Positions 16,754 through 25,572 of a stretch of DNA of 64,000 nt are shown here, one piece after another (position 1 is the first letter of the stretch; the number at the start of each line of letters is the position of its first letter). The notes beneath the pieces are model-generated. The model was not told the DNA's origin and made no database searches. It was given only the letters and a program-made list of their open reading frames with translations. This stretch comes from AC-38 sp033856025 (GTDB lineage: Bacteria > Actinomycetota > Thermoleophilia > Solirubrobacterales > Solirubrobacteraceae). The position numbers and the translations under genes are program-made. Where the stretch lies: the NCBI GenBank assembly GCA_033856025.1, contig JAWVFQ010000015.1, positions 104,058-168,057 of the forward strand. The letters are read 5' to 3'.

Positions 16754-17722
16754 CTAGGCGCGGGCGGTCTCGCGCTCGGTCAGCGCGCGGCGGATCGTCT
16801 TGGGGAGCATGAAGCGCACGTCCTCCTGGACGACCTCGAACTCCGAGACGTCGTCGGTGCCGCGGTCGCGGAAGAAGTCGACCAGGCGCTGGACGAGCTC
16901 CTCGGGCGCGCTGGCGCCCGACGTGATGCCCACGACGCGTTTGCCGTCCAGCCACTCCTCGCGGACCTGGGTCTCGTTGTCGATCAGGTGCGACTCGGCG
17001 CCGTGGTCGCGGGCCACCTCGACCAGGCGGTTGGAGTTCGACGAGTTGCGCGAGCCGATGACCAGGACGAGATCGCAGTGCTCGGCCATCTGCTTGACCG
17101 CGGCCTGGCGGTTCGTCGTGGCGTAGCAGATGTCGTCGGTGCGGGGACCGACGATGCGGGGGAACTTCTCCCGCAGGCGGGCGATGATCTGGCGCGTCTC
17201 GTCGACGCTCAGCGTGGTCTGGGAGATGTACGCCACCTTCGCGGGGTCCTCGACCTCCAGGCGCTCGACGTCGTCCTCGGTCTCGATGAGGACGATGTGC
17301 TCGGGCGCCTCCCCCATCGTGCCCTCGACCTCCTCGTGGCCGGCATGGCCGACGAGGACGATCGTGTAGCCGTCGGCGGCGAACTTCTTGGCCTCGACGT
17401 GCACCTTGGTGACCAGCGGGCACGTGGCGTCGATGGCGAACAGCTCGCGCCGCGCGGCGTTGGCGTGGACCGCGGGGCTGACTCCGTGGGCGGAGAACAC
17501 GACGGTCGAGCCCTCGGGGATCTCCGTCTCCTCCTCCACGAAGACGGCTCCGCGCTCGCGCAGCTTCTCCACCACGTGCTTGTTGTGGACGATCTCCTTG
17601 CGCACGTAGACGGGCGCGCCGTAGAGGTCGAGCGCGTGCTCGACGGTCTGGACGGCCCGGTCGACGCCCGCGCAGTAGCCGCGCGGCGCCGCCAGCAGGA
17701 GCTTCTCCGGGGCGGAGGCCAT
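16754..17722 (-). CDS. ispH: 4-hydroxy-3-methylbut-2-enyl diphosphate reductase (IspH)
   Basis: The 322-residue protein performs the last step of the MEP pathway, making IPP and DMAPP with a [4Fe-4S] cluster. The three cluster cysteines lie in PRGYCAGV, DATCPLVTK and DDICYATTN; the substrate-binding SAHGVSP, GHAGHEE and SRNSSNSNRL motifs are intact. The ATG at 17722 has TACCCT exactly 6 nt upstream, fitting a leaderless mRNA. Seventeen bases separate it from the next reverse-strand gene. It is one of several Fe-S enzymes in the window that depend on the suf genes. Confidence 0.97.
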   Translation of the reverse strand: MASAPEKLLLAAPRGYCAGVDRAVQTVEHALDLYGAPVYVRKEIVHNKHVVEKLRERGAVFVEEETEIPEGSTVVFSAHGVSPAVHANAARRELFAIDATCPLVTKVHVEAKKFAADGYTIVLVGHAGHEEVEGTMGEAPEHIVLIETEDDVERLEVEDPAKVAYISQTTLSVDETRQIIARLREKFPRIVGPRTDDICYATTNRQAAVKQMAEHCDLVLVIGSRNSSNSNRLVEVARDHGAESHLIDNETQVREEWLDGKRVVGITSGASAPEELVQRLVDFFRDRGTDDVSEFEVVQEDVRFMLPKTIRRALTERETARA

Positions 17723-17726
17723 GGCC

Positions 17727-18257
17727 TCAGGGTACCGACCACACGAACATGCCCCCGCGGCGCTCGCCCTGCAGGCCGAGCGCCTCGACGGCCTGCTGGA
17801 CGCCGGGGAAGTCGGGATGGCCGTAGTCGTGGAAGGCGACGACGGCACCGGGCGCCAGGCGGGGCCGCCAGGCCGCGAACTCGGCCAGCGTGGGCTCGCG
17901 CTCGTGCGTGGAGTCGACGAACAGCAGCTCCACGCCGTCGCCCCGGGCGTCGACGCCCGGCTGGTTGACCCACTCGACGCGGGCGGCGGCCTCCGGGGCA
18001 AGGGCCGCGTACTCGTCGCGGTGGTCGTGGACCACGGGGTCGAACGTGGTGACGCGGCGCTCGGGGTCCGCCAGGGCGAGCGCCAGGGCGGTCCAACCGG
18101 GGCCGGTGCCCAGCTCGACGACGCGCCCGCGCCCGCGGGCCAGGCGCAGCAGCTCGGAGACGTCGCCGGAGCGCGTCGCCGCCTCCAGGCCCCACGCGTG
18201 ACCGCGCCGGCGCGCGAGCCGGCGGGCCCGCCACAGGAAGATCCGCACGCGGATCAC
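17727..18257 (-). CDS. Class I SAM-dependent methyltransferase-like protein
   Basis: The 176-residue protein has a Rossmann methyltransferase core: VVELGTGPGWTALALAL is motif I, VTTFDPVV follows beta-2, and ELLFVDSTHE plus AVVAFHDYGHPDF resemble the motif set of the class I methyltransferases related to O-methyltransferases and cephalosporin hydroxylases (Methyltransf_24). Substrate unknown. The GTG at 18257 overlaps the M28 peptidase stop (GTGA), so the two genes are coupled. Only 4 bases separate its stop from the ispH start codon, so its end carries the ispH promoter region. Confidence 0.78.
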   Translation of the reverse strand: MIRVRIFLWRARRLARRRGHAWGLEAATRSGDVSELLRLARGRGRVVELGTGPGWTALALALADPERRVTTFDPVVHDHRDEYAALAPEAAARVEWVNQPGVDARGDGVELLFVDSTHEREPTLAEFAAWRPRLAPGAVVAFHDYGHPDFPGVQQAVEALGLQGERRGGMFVWSVP

Positions 18258-19201
18258 CGGCGCAGGAGCTCGGCGATCGTCTCTCCCACCCCGTCCAGCG
18301 CGGCGGTGGAGAGCTTGTCGGGCGTGTCTTCGGGCGTGTCGGCGTAGCGGTAGGAGAAGTCGATGAGGTCGACGGCGGGGATCCCAGCCTGCAGGAACGG
18401 GGTGTGGTCGTCGAGGATCGCCGTCTGCGTGCCCGGCGGGAAGTAGCGGGCGGCGCCGGCGCGGCGGGCCGCGGCGCGAACGCGCTCCCACAGCCCGGGC
18501 GTCGACGTTCCCTCCCGGGGCAGGCGCAGCCCCTGGTTGGCGATGTAGTCCAGCAGCACCATCTCCCGCGTCGCCTTCCCGTGCGCGCGGACGTAGGCCT
18601 TGGACCCGCGCAGCGCGTCGCGCAGGAAGTTCTCCGGGCGCGAGCCGAGCGGCTCCTCCTCGCCGTCGAACAGGACGAAGCGCAGCGCCGGGGCGTCCGC
18701 GGGGCGCCGGACGCGGCGCAGCGCCCGGGCGACCTCGACGACCGCGGCGGTGCCGGCCGCCCCGTCGTTGGCGCCCACGTGGTGGGGGATCGTCGCCTCG
18801 GTGTCGTAGTGCGCGCCCAGCACGATCGCGGGCCCGCGCCCCGGGAGGCCGGCCACGATGTTGCGCAGCCCGCCGGGCACGGCCTCGAAGTGGCCGCTCA
18901 GAAGCGTCCGCAGCCGCACCGCCAGGCGGCGGGAGGCGGCGCTCCCCGCCGGGCGCGGTCCGTAGCCCACCTGCTCGCGCACGAGCCGCATCGCGCGCGG
19001 CGCGTCGAAGCGGTCCGGCCGCGAGGCGCCGGTCCCGGCGCCGCCGGAGGCCGCGCCGTCGCTGCCCGTCCCGGTCGTCGCGGAGGCGGAGTCCCCCCCG
19101 CCGCCCGCGCTCGTGAACGGGCGGAAGTCGTTGACGGCCAGCCCGACCAGGGCGGCGCCGAGGGCGAGCTGTACGACGAGGGCGACGATGAGCAGGCGCA
19201 C
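18254..19201 (-). CDS. Membrane-anchored or secreted M28-family metallopeptidase
   Basis: The 315-residue protein begins with a hydrophobic signal or anchor helix (LLIVALVVQLALGAALVGL) and a Gly/Ser/Thr-rich linker. The M28 domain follows with the zinc ligands and catalytic residues: GAHYDTE (His, Asp), GANDGAAG (bridging Asp), FDGEEE (catalytic and ligand Glu) and DDHTPFLQAG (last His). The family includes aminopeptidases and glutaminyl cyclases; the sequence is closer to the glutaminyl-peptide cyclotransferase-like group. It should act outside the cell. The start is GTG at 19201; it is coupled to the methyltransferase gene and 22 bases behind the acyl-CoA dehydrogenase gene. Confidence 0.85.
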   Translation of the reverse strand: MRLLIVALVVQLALGAALVGLAVNDFRPFTSAGGGGDSASATTGTGSDGAASGGAGTGASRPDRFDAPRAMRLVREQVGYGPRPAGSAASRRLAVRLRTLLSGHFEAVPGGLRNIVAGLPGRGPAIVLGAHYDTEATIPHHVGANDGAAGTAAVVEVARALRRVRRPADAPALRFVLFDGEEEPLGSRPENFLRDALRGSKAYVRAHGKATREMVLLDYIANQGLRLPREGTSTPGLWERVRAAARRAGAARYFPPGTQTAILDDHTPFLQAGIPAVDLIDFSYRYADTPEDTPDKLSTAALDGVGETIAELLRR

Positions 19202-19223
19202 GCGCGCCCGTTCGGGGCCGCCC

Positions 19224-20525
19224 TCAGTCGTTGGAGGTCACCGCCTCCAGCAGGTGCGCGAACTTCTCGCGCGCGGCCTCGCGCCGGGTGGGCACGTGCT
19301 GGGAGGGGAGCTCGCCCTGCGGCTCGTCGTACCCGCGCAGGATCTGGCGCGCCACCGACTCGCGGTGCACCTCGTCGGGCCCGTCGTAGAAGCGGGCGGC
19401 CCGCGCGTAGCGGTACATGGCCTCCAGCGGCATGTCCGTGGAGTAGCCCAGCGAGCCGTGGATCTGCAGCGCGCGGTCGACCACGTCGTGCAGCACGCCG
19501 GCGCCGAAGAACTTGATCAGGGAGATCTCGCGGCGCGCGGCGGCGACGCCCTCGCTGTCCATCTTCCAGGCGGCGTGCAGCGTCATCAGCCGGGCCGCGT
19601 CCATCTGCGCCGCGGAGTCGGCGATCCAGTTCTGGACCGTCTGCTTCTCGGCCAGCTTGGCGCCGTGGGTCTCGCGCCGCAGCGCGTACTCGCAGAGCAT
19701 GTCGAAGGCCCGGTTGCACACGCCCAGCCAGCGCATGCAGTGATGGATACGGCCCGGGTAGAGCCGCTGCTGGGCGATCAGGAAGCCCGCGCCCTCGGCG
19801 CCCAGCAGCGCCTCCTTGGGCAGGCGGACGTCGCGGTAGTAGATCTCGGCGTGGTTGCCGTACTTGGCCCAGGACTCCTGCGGGTGCTCCATGGTCGGTA
19901 CGTCGCGCACGATCTCCACGCCCGGCGCGTCGGCGTCCACGACGAACATCGACGCGCGCTGGTAGCGGCGCGCATCGGGATCGGTCACCGCCATCACGAT
20001 CAGGAAGTCGGCGATCGAGCCGTTGGACGAGAACCACTTGTGGCCGTTGAGAAGGTAGCCGTCGCCGTCCTTGACGGCCATCGTGCTCATCTTCGTCGGG
20101 TCCGACCCGGCGTTCTCGGGCTCGGTCATGGAGAAGGCCGAGCGCAGGTCGCCGGCCAGCAGGGGATGCAGGTAGCGGTCCTTCTGCTCCGGCGTCCCGG
20201 CCAGGGCGAGGATCTCCGAGTTGCCGGAGTCGGGCGCCGCGTTGCCGAAGGCGAAGGGGGCCAGCGGGCTCGTGCCCAGGACCTCGTGCATGAGGCCGAG
20301 CTTGACCTGGCCGAAGCCCTGCCCGCCCAGCTCGGGGTCGAGGTGCGCCGCCCACAGGCCGCGCTCCCTGACGCGCTCCTGCAGCGGCTCCAGCGCGCGC
20401 ACGATCTGGTCGAACTCGAGGTCGGCCATCAGCGTCTCGAGCGGCCAGACCTCCTCGCGGACGACCTCGGTCATCCAATCCAGGTGCTCCTGGAACTCTG
20501 GCTCGGTCGAGAAGTCCCACGCCAT
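19224..20525 (-). CDS. Acyl-CoA dehydrogenase (ACAD10/11-like)
   Basis: The 433-residue flavoprotein has the acyl-CoA dehydrogenase layout: FSMTEPENAGSDP contacts FAD and substrate, NGHKWFSSNGSIADF follows, and the C-terminal domain holds QIHGSLGYSTDMPLE and YDGPDEVHRESVARQ. That last block is typical of the ACAD10/11 group, which in eukaryotes is fused to an APH-fold kinase and handles hydroxylated acyl chains. An APH-kinase gene and a DUF6285 gene lie 1.5 kb upstream on the same strand. The ATG has AAGGAGAG 8 bases before it. The exact acyl chain used is unknown. Confidence 0.93.
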   Translation of the reverse strand: MAWDFSTEPEFQEHLDWMTEVVREEVWPLETLMADLEFDQIVRALEPLQERVRERGLWAAHLDPELGGQGFGQVKLGLMHEVLGTSPLAPFAFGNAAPDSGNSEILALAGTPEQKDRYLHPLLAGDLRSAFSMTEPENAGSDPTKMSTMAVKDGDGYLLNGHKWFSSNGSIADFLIVMAVTDPDARRYQRASMFVVDADAPGVEIVRDVPTMEHPQESWAKYGNHAEIYYRDVRLPKEALLGAEGAGFLIAQQRLYPGRIHHCMRWLGVCNRAFDMLCEYALRRETHGAKLAEKQTVQNWIADSAAQMDAARLMTLHAAWKMDSEGVAAARREISLIKFFGAGVLHDVVDRALQIHGSLGYSTDMPLEAMYRYARAARFYDGPDEVHRESVARQILRGYDEPQGELPSQHVPTRREAAREKFAHLLEAVTSND

Positions 20526-20565
20526 GCTTCGCTCTCCTTCGGTCGCCCGCGACGGACGATACCCG

Positions 20566-21954
20566 TCAGGGCGCGACGCGGAAGCCGGCGCGGCGCACGA
20601 ACGAGCGGGCGCCCTGGCGGTCCGCGGCGACGGCGACCAGGCGGTAGCGGCCCGGCGCCAGGCGCCGCCCGCCGATGCGCGCGGGAAGGCGGAGGCGGTT
20701 GGCGCCGGCGCGCCCGGCGCGGGCGAAGCCGCCCGGGACGCGGACCCAGACGCCGCGCGCCGTGCGGCGCTGGGCGAAGAAGGTGACTCGCGCGGGCTCG
20801 GAGAGGACGAAGCGGATGAGCGGTCGCACGCGCGCCGTCGCCGGGAAGGCGAAGGGGCGGACGCGCAGGAGGTTCAGCCGCGGGCGCGCGTTGGGCGGCG
20901 GGTCGTCGTCGACGATCGTGGCCGTCGCCGTGCCGTCGGAGATCCGCGCGTTCGTCGCGCGCGACAGGCGCACCCGGAAGGTCTCGTTACGCTCGTCGAG
21001 CGCGTCGGCCACGGTGGCGGCGAAGATCGTGGCCGAGGTCGTGCCGGGCGCGAAGGTCAGCGTGCCCGAGACCGCGGTGTAGTCCGACCCGGACGCCGCG
21101 GTCCCCGGCTCGGAGGCGAAGCGCACCGTGATCGTGCGTCCGCTGGCGCGCGACAGCGCCACGACCAAGCCGGCGGGCTGGCCCTCGCGCGCCGACGCGT
21201 CGCGGATGGAGATGGACGGCGCCGCGTCGTCGTCGACGATCGTGCCCAGGCCGCTGGAGTCCGAGACCGTGGCGCCGGAGGGGTTGGAGAGATGGAGGCG
21301 CAGCGTCTCGGACGGCTCGTCGAGGGTGTCCTCGCGGGCGCGGACACGCACGGTGGCGGTCGTGGAGCCCGCGGGGATGGTCGCCCGGCCCGACGTCGCG
21401 TTGTAGTCGGCGCCGGCGCGGGCCGACTCGTCCGCCGTGGCGTAGTCGACCGAGACGTCGCGGCCGCTGGCCGTGGACAGGCGGACGGTGAAGGAGAGGT
21501 CGACGTTGCCCTCGGTGCGGCTGGCGTCCGTGACGGAGAGCGTGGGCGCGGGGTCGTCGTCCTTGATGGTGCCCGTGCCGGTGGAGTCCGCAATGGTGGC
21601 GCCGGTGGCGCTGGACAGGTTGAGCACGAAGCGCTCGTCGACCTCGTCCAGCGTGTCGCCCTTCACCGGGACCAGGACGGTGTTGGAGGTCATCCCGGGC
21701 GGGATCGTGAGCGTGCCGGAGGTGGCGGTGTAGTCGCCGGGCTGCCGCGCCGTGTCGTCGGCCGTGGCGTACTGGACGGTCACCGGGGTGGCCGACGTCT
21801 CGGACATGGTCACCGTGAACGTCGCGGTGCCTGCCCCGGTATCGCCCTCGGTCACGGTCACGTCTCCCGCGGAGAGCGCCGGCGCGGCGGCCGCCGCGCT
21901 GGGGACGGCCAGGAGCGCGAGAGCGGTCAGGGAGGCGAGGGCGAGGCGAGGCAT
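20566..21954 (-). CDS. Secreted Calx-beta repeat protein
   Basis: The 462-residue product has a signal peptide (LALASLTALALLAVPSAAAAA) and three tandem Calx-beta domains of about 105 residues, each ending in a DDD-A/P-P linker (near residues 136, 239 and 345). Each repeat has the AD-YNATSG or GDYTATSGTLT strand and a DTLDE-SETL turn. Calx-beta folds bind Ca2+ in some proteins and act in adhesion. The last 110 residues are Arg-rich and form a separate beta domain. No sortase motif or C-terminal anchor is seen. The gene sits between the acyl-CoA dehydrogenase and the kinase genes although its role looks unrelated. Confidence 0.88.
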   Translation of the reverse strand: MPRLALASLTALALLAVPSAAAAAPALSAGDVTVTEGDTGAGTATFTVTMSETSATPVTVQYATADDTARQPGDYTATSGTLTIPPGMTSNTVLVPVKGDTLDEVDERFVLNLSSATGATIADSTGTGTIKDDDPAPTLSVTDASRTEGNVDLSFTVRLSTASGRDVSVDYATADESARAGADYNATSGRATIPAGSTTATVRVRAREDTLDEPSETLRLHLSNPSGATVSDSSGLGTIVDDDAAPSISIRDASAREGQPAGLVVALSRASGRTITVRFASEPGTAASGSDYTAVSGTLTFAPGTTSATIFAATVADALDERNETFRVRLSRATNARISDGTATATIVDDDPPPNARPRLNLLRVRPFAFPATARVRPLIRFVLSEPARVTFFAQRRTARGVWVRVPGGFARAGRAGANRLRLPARIGGRRLAPGRYRLVAVAADRQGARSFVRRAGFRVAP

Positions 21955-22000
21955 CTTCGATGAGAACCAGCCGGGCGCCGGAGAGTTGCGCGGGCCGGGC

Positions 22001-22333
22001 TCATCCGCGGCCGTCGTCGGCGAGGTCCGTCCAGCCCGGGTGGCTCACCGCCAGCCGGGCGGCGACGTCGTCGCGCAGGGTGGCGGCGGTCTCGGCGAGG
22101 CGGTCGTCGTGCGCGCCGGCGCGGATCGCCGTGGCGAGATCGTGCTGGGCCGTGCGGTCCGGGCGGCCGGGGCCGGCCTCCCACTCGCGGGCCAGCATCG
22201 CGCAGGCGTTGGCGGCGACGCGGACCCGGAAGCGCTCCTCGTCCGGGACCCGCGGCAGCAGGTCCTCGAACAGGTACCGCGCCACGGCGGCCAGCAGCTC
22301 GGGCGCGTCGGGGCGGTCCTGGGGCACGGTCAT
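22001..22333 (-). CDS. DUF6285 family protein
   Basis: The 110-residue helical protein starts with QDRPDAPELLAAVARYLFEDLLP and continues with FRVRVAANACAMLAREWE, the pattern of DUF6285. Members of that family are usually encoded next to an APH-fold phosphotransferase and an acyl-CoA dehydrogenase, as here. It may be an accessory subunit of that kinase; this is inferred from conserved neighbourhood only. Its ATG overlaps the kinase stop (ATGA, 22333-22330), so the two are translated together. Confidence 0.78.
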   Translation of the reverse strand: MTVPQDRPDAPELLAAVARYLFEDLLPRVPDEERFRVRVAANACAMLAREWEAGPGRPDRTAQHDLATAIRAGAHDDRLAETAATLRDDVAARLAVSHPGWTDLADDGRG

Positions 22334-23283
22334 CCGATCATCGCCAGCAGGTCCCACTCCGGCTCGGCGGTGCGCCGCCCGATGGCGGCGCGCTCCAGGG
22401 AGCGCAGCGCGCCGGACAGATGGGCGTGGGCCTGCACCAGGCAGATGACGCCCCAGCGCACGTTGCCGTAGACCTCCCAGAAGCGCAGCTCCTCCCGCGA
22501 GACCGCGCGACCGCCGGCCGCCTCGTACGCGGTCAGCAGCTCGTCGCGCGATCCCAGCCCCGCCGCCGCGCGCTCGTCGGCGCCGAAGCGCCAGGAGCGG
22601 ATGCACAGCCACCCCAGGTCCTCGGCGGCGTCGCCGGCGTGGCACAGCTCCCAGTCCAGCACCGCGACCAGCCCCGCCTCGTCGACCAGCCAGTTGCTCA
22701 GGCGAAAGTCGCCGTGCACGAGCGCCGGCTCGACGGGCGCTGGGAGATGGGCGCGCAGCCAGCGCAGGCCCAGCTCCAGCGCGGGGTGCGGCTCCCCGAT
22801 CCGGTCCAGCTCCGCCTCCAGGGCGGCCACCGACTCCGCGGCGCTCATGGGAGCCAGGGAGAGCTCCGCGAGCGGGACGGAGTGGGTGGCGGCGGCGGCC
22901 CGGGCGATCTCGTCCACCAGGCGCGAGCGGGCGGTCTCGAAGCGCTCCTGGCGCAGGATCCGGCCCGGCCGGGCCTCGCCCTGGAGGCGCTGCATCACCA
23001 GACCGGTGTCCGGCGCGAACCACAGCAGCGCGGGGGCGGGAACGCCGTGCCGGCCCGCCGCGGCCAGGACCTCGGCCTCGCGGGCGCGTCCGTCGGGGTC
23101 CTCCACCCCCGCCGGGTCGCGGCGGGCGACCAGCTCGTGGCGCTCGGCCTCCACCAGCGCGTCGAAGGTCCACAGCTCGCGCGACGCGCCCCCCAGGAGC
23201 GGCGCCAGGCCCTCGATCTCCGCGGGCCGGCCGAAGTGCTCGGCCGCCCGCTCGGCCAGCGCGGTGCGCAGCGCGTCGGTCAA
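22330..23283 (-). CDS. APH-fold phosphotransferase, ACAD10/11 kinase-domain type
   Basis: The 317-residue protein has the kinase core of the APH family: an N-terminal LLGGASRELWTF nucleotide loop, the catalytic loop LVHGDFRLSNWL and the metal-binding LVAVLDWELCHAGDAAEDL. In animal ACAD10 and ACAD11 a domain of this type is fused to an acyl-CoA dehydrogenase and phosphorylates a hydroxyacyl-CoA; here the two parts are separate genes. The start is uncertain: TTG at 23283 gives the family-like LTDALRTALA N-terminus. It is coupled to the DUF6285 gene downstream and is divergent, by 30 bases, from the cysteine-motif protein at 23314. Confidence 0.82.
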   Translation of the reverse strand: MTDALRTALAERAAEHFGRPAEIEGLAPLLGGASRELWTFDALVEAERHELVARRDPAGVEDPDGRAREAEVLAAAGRHGVPAPALLWFAPDTGLVMQRLQGEARPGRILRQERFETARSRLVDEIARAAAATHSVPLAELSLAPMSAAESVAALEAELDRIGEPHPALELGLRWLRAHLPAPVEPALVHGDFRLSNWLVDEAGLVAVLDWELCHAGDAAEDLGWLCIRSWRFGADERAAAGLGSRDELLTAYEAAGGRAVSREELRFWEVYGNVRWGVICLVQAHAHLSGALRSLERAAIGRRTAEPEWDLLAMIG

Positions 23284-23313
23284 GATGGGGCGGAGCGTAA
23301 AGGGAGGATCACC

Positions 23314-24006
23314 GTGGAAGAACGCTGGTTCAGCGACGAGGAGCTGCACGACATGGCCCGTCCGACGATGGACCGGGCCATCGAGGCGATGGAGGCCGGA
23401 GACGCCGACGCCGCCCGCGCCCTGTGCGAGGCGATGAAGCACGAGTCGCAGTTCATGCACGACCTGCTGGTGGACGGGATCGCCGGGCTCATCTCGTTCG
23501 TCAAGGACCGGCTGGGCGACGACGGCGTCGAGGCGGCGTGGACGTACAGCCTGGAGCGCAGCTGGAAGCATCCGGTGCAGACGATCGCGCGGTCCGACCG
23601 CCGCGAGATCGCCAAGTCCCTGGCCGCCACCTGGCGCGCGCACTCCACCAGCGGCGTCGGCCCCAATCCGGGCGCGTTCGAGATCGCCGAGGACGCCGAG
23701 AAGCTCACTTTCACGATGAACCCGTGCGGTTCGGGGCAGCGGCTGTGGCGCAACCGCCGCTACGGCCCCGACGGCTGGGGCGTCACGGACGCGGCGCACG
23801 ACTGGAGCTACGAGCGCGAGGGCTTCCCGCTCTACTGCACGCACTGCGCCTTCATGAACGAGGCGCTGCCCATCCGCTGGATCGGCCATCCGGTCTATCC
23901 GTCCGACCCTCCGGAGGACTTCGATCGCGATCCGTGCACGTGGTACTGGTACAAGGACCCGGCCGACATCCCGGCCCGCCACGCCCAGCGATACGGACTA
24001 GGCTAG
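23314..24006 (+). CDS. Cysteine-motif protein of unknown function
   Basis: The 230-residue protein is helical in its first half. A later compact region carries five cysteines: NPCGSG, LYCTHCAF and DPCTWYWYK among them, next to many Trp, Tyr and His residues (AAHDWSYE, HPVYPSDPP). This suggests a metal site, perhaps zinc or Fe-S. No family was recognised. The GTG at 23314 has GGGAGGA 5 bases upstream. It is divergent from the kinase/DUF6285 pair and 4 bases before the second WS/DGAT, whose promoter lies in its last codons, so it could belong to lipid or hydroxyacid metabolism. Confidence 0.7.
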   Translation: MEERWFSDEELHDMARPTMDRAIEAMEAGDADAARALCEAMKHESQFMHDLLVDGIAGLISFVKDRLGDDGVEAAWTYSLERSWKHPVQTIARSDRREIAKSLAATWRAHSTSGVGPNPGAFEIAEDAEKLTFTMNPCGSGQRLWRNRRYGPDGWGVTDAAHDWSYEREGFPLYCTHCAFMNEALPIRWIGHPVYPSDPPEDFDRDPCTWYWYKDPADIPARHAQRYGLG

Positions 24007-24010
24007 GCGC

Positions 24011-25450
24011 GTGGCCCAGCACCACCTGGACAGGCTCACCGCGACCGACGCGTCCTTCCTGGCCAACGAGGGCCGTTCGTCGCACATGCACGTCGGCGGG
24101 ATCACCACGTTCGAGGGCCCGCCGCCGACCTACGCGGACTTCATGGACCAGATCAGCGCGCGCCTGCACCTGGTCCCCCGCTACCGCCAGAAGCTCTACG
24201 TCCCGCCCCTGGAGGCGGGCCGCCAGGTGTGGGCCGACGACCCGACGTTCAACCTCGAGTACCACGTGCGCCACACCGCGCTCCCGGAGCCGGGCGACGA
24301 GCACCAGCTCCTGCTGCTGGCCGCGCGGATCTTCTCCCAGGGCCTCGACCGCTCCAAGCCGCTGTGGGAGACGTGGTTCGTGGAGGGCCTGGAGGGCAAC
24401 CGCTTCGCGCTCATCTCCAAGACCCACCACGCGCTGATCGACGGGATCGCCGGCGTGGACCTCGCGACGGTCCTGTTCGATCTCAGTCCGGTGCCGCCCG
24501 AGCTGCCCGACGACGCCGAGGCGTGGGAGCCCGAGCCCGAGCCGGCGACCGCGGACCTGGTGGCGGCGGGCCTGCGCGGCCTGGTGCGCTCGGGCACCGA
24601 GGTGACCACCCGGGCGCTGCGCGCGGCCACGCACCCCGACACCACGCTGCGCCGCGTGCGCGAGGCGGTCGAGGGCGTGGGCGAGATCGTCTGGGCCGGG
24701 CTGAACCCGGCGCCCGAGACGCCGCTGAACGTGGAGATCGGCCCGCACCGCCGGCTGGCCGTGGTGCGCAACGACCTCGAGGACTACAAGCGGATCAAGG
24801 ATGCGCTGGGCGGCACCGTCAACGACGTCGTGCTGACCATCGTGTCCGGCGCGCTGCGCCGCTGGCTGCACTCCCGCGGCGTGCGCACCGAGGGGATGGA
24901 GCTGCGGGGGCTCGTGCCCGTGTCCATCCGCGGCGAGGACGAGCGCGGGCAGCTGGGCAACCGCATCGCCGCGATGCGCGGGCCGCTGCCCGTCTACATC
25001 GCCGACCCGGTGGCGCGGCTGCGCTTCGTCAAGCAGTCGATGGACGGGCTCAAGGAGTCCAAGCAGGCGCTCGGCGCGGAGGTCATCGCGGGCGTCAACA
25101 ACTTCGCTCCGCCCACGATCCTGGCCCAGGCGTCACGGATCAACTTCTCCACCCGCCTGTTCAACCTGATCGTCACCAACGTGCCCGGTCCGCAGTTCCC
25201 GCTCTACGTGCTGGGCCGCGAGCTGCAGGACCTCTTCCCCGTGGCCTTCCTGCCCGAGAAGCACGCGCTCGCCGTGGCGATCATGTCCTACAACGGCAAG
25301 CTGAACTTCGGCCTGCTGGCCGACTACGACGCGGTCCCCGACCTCGACGTGATCGTCGCCGGGCTCGAGGAGTCGCGCGACGAGCTGCTGGCCGCCGCGC
25401 GGCAGGCCGGTGCCGGCTCGGCGCGCCCGGCCGCCCGCCAGCCCGCCTAG
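24011..25450 (+). CDS. Wax ester synthase / diacylglycerol acyltransferase (second copy)
   Basis: The 479-residue protein is a full WS/DGAT with HHxxxDG intact as KTHHALIDGIAG, the N-terminal DRLTATDASFL block, NDVVLTIVSGALRRWL and the VTNVPGPQFPLY block. It is clearly diverged from the copy at 10240, so it is an old paralogue. GTG at 24011 is preceded by TAGGCT at 23999-24004, exactly 6 nt away, suggesting a leaderless mRNA starting within the end of the previous gene. Its TAG stop (25448-25450) lies inside the left arm of the palindrome that borders the accessory island. Confidence 0.93.
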   Translation: MAQHHLDRLTATDASFLANEGRSSHMHVGGITTFEGPPPTYADFMDQISARLHLVPRYRQKLYVPPLEAGRQVWADDPTFNLEYHVRHTALPEPGDEHQLLLLAARIFSQGLDRSKPLWETWFVEGLEGNRFALISKTHHALIDGIAGVDLATVLFDLSPVPPELPDDAEAWEPEPEPATADLVAAGLRGLVRSGTEVTTRALRAATHPDTTLRRVREAVEGVGEIVWAGLNPAPETPLNVEIGPHRRLAVVRNDLEDYKRIKDALGGTVNDVVLTIVSGALRRWLHSRGVRTEGMELRGLVPVSIRGEDERGQLGNRIAAMRGPLPVYIADPVARLRFVKQSMDGLKESKQALGAEVIAGVNNFAPPTILAQASRINFSTRLFNLIVTNVPGPQFPLYVLGRELQDLFPVAFLPEKHALAVAIMSYNGKLNFGLLADYDAVPDLDVIVAGLEESRDELLAAARQAGAGSARPAARQPA

Positions 25451-25475
25451 GAGGGGCTAGCGAAACTCGCTAGCC
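25446..25475. terminator. Left half of a split bidirectional terminator plus 9-bp repeat
   Basis: Bases 25446-25466 match the reverse complement of 29896-29916 at 20 of 21 positions. Each arm contains the TAG stop of its flanking gene inside CCTAGG. Next comes TCGCTAGCC (25467-25475), repeated in the same orientation at 29887-29895. Removing one repeat and everything between restores a 21-bp stem with a 9-base loop between two convergent genes, so an island seems to have entered the loop of a terminator. The left half alone can still form a GGGCTAGCGA-AAC-TCGCTAGCCC hairpin. Confidence 0.72.
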
Positions 25476-25572
25476 CTGTAGTTGTCGGGGATTGCGGATC
25501 TTGTGACATCGTCGGTACCTCCGATTAGGCGCGGACTTACCCCGCCTGTTCCTGGTGTAGCGTCGATGTGCG

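Noticed and set aside
20890..21850. Long DNA repeats in the Calx-beta gene
   Set aside because: Repeats are protein-domain repeats of about 105 residues with diverged DNA, not a mobile or recombining array.
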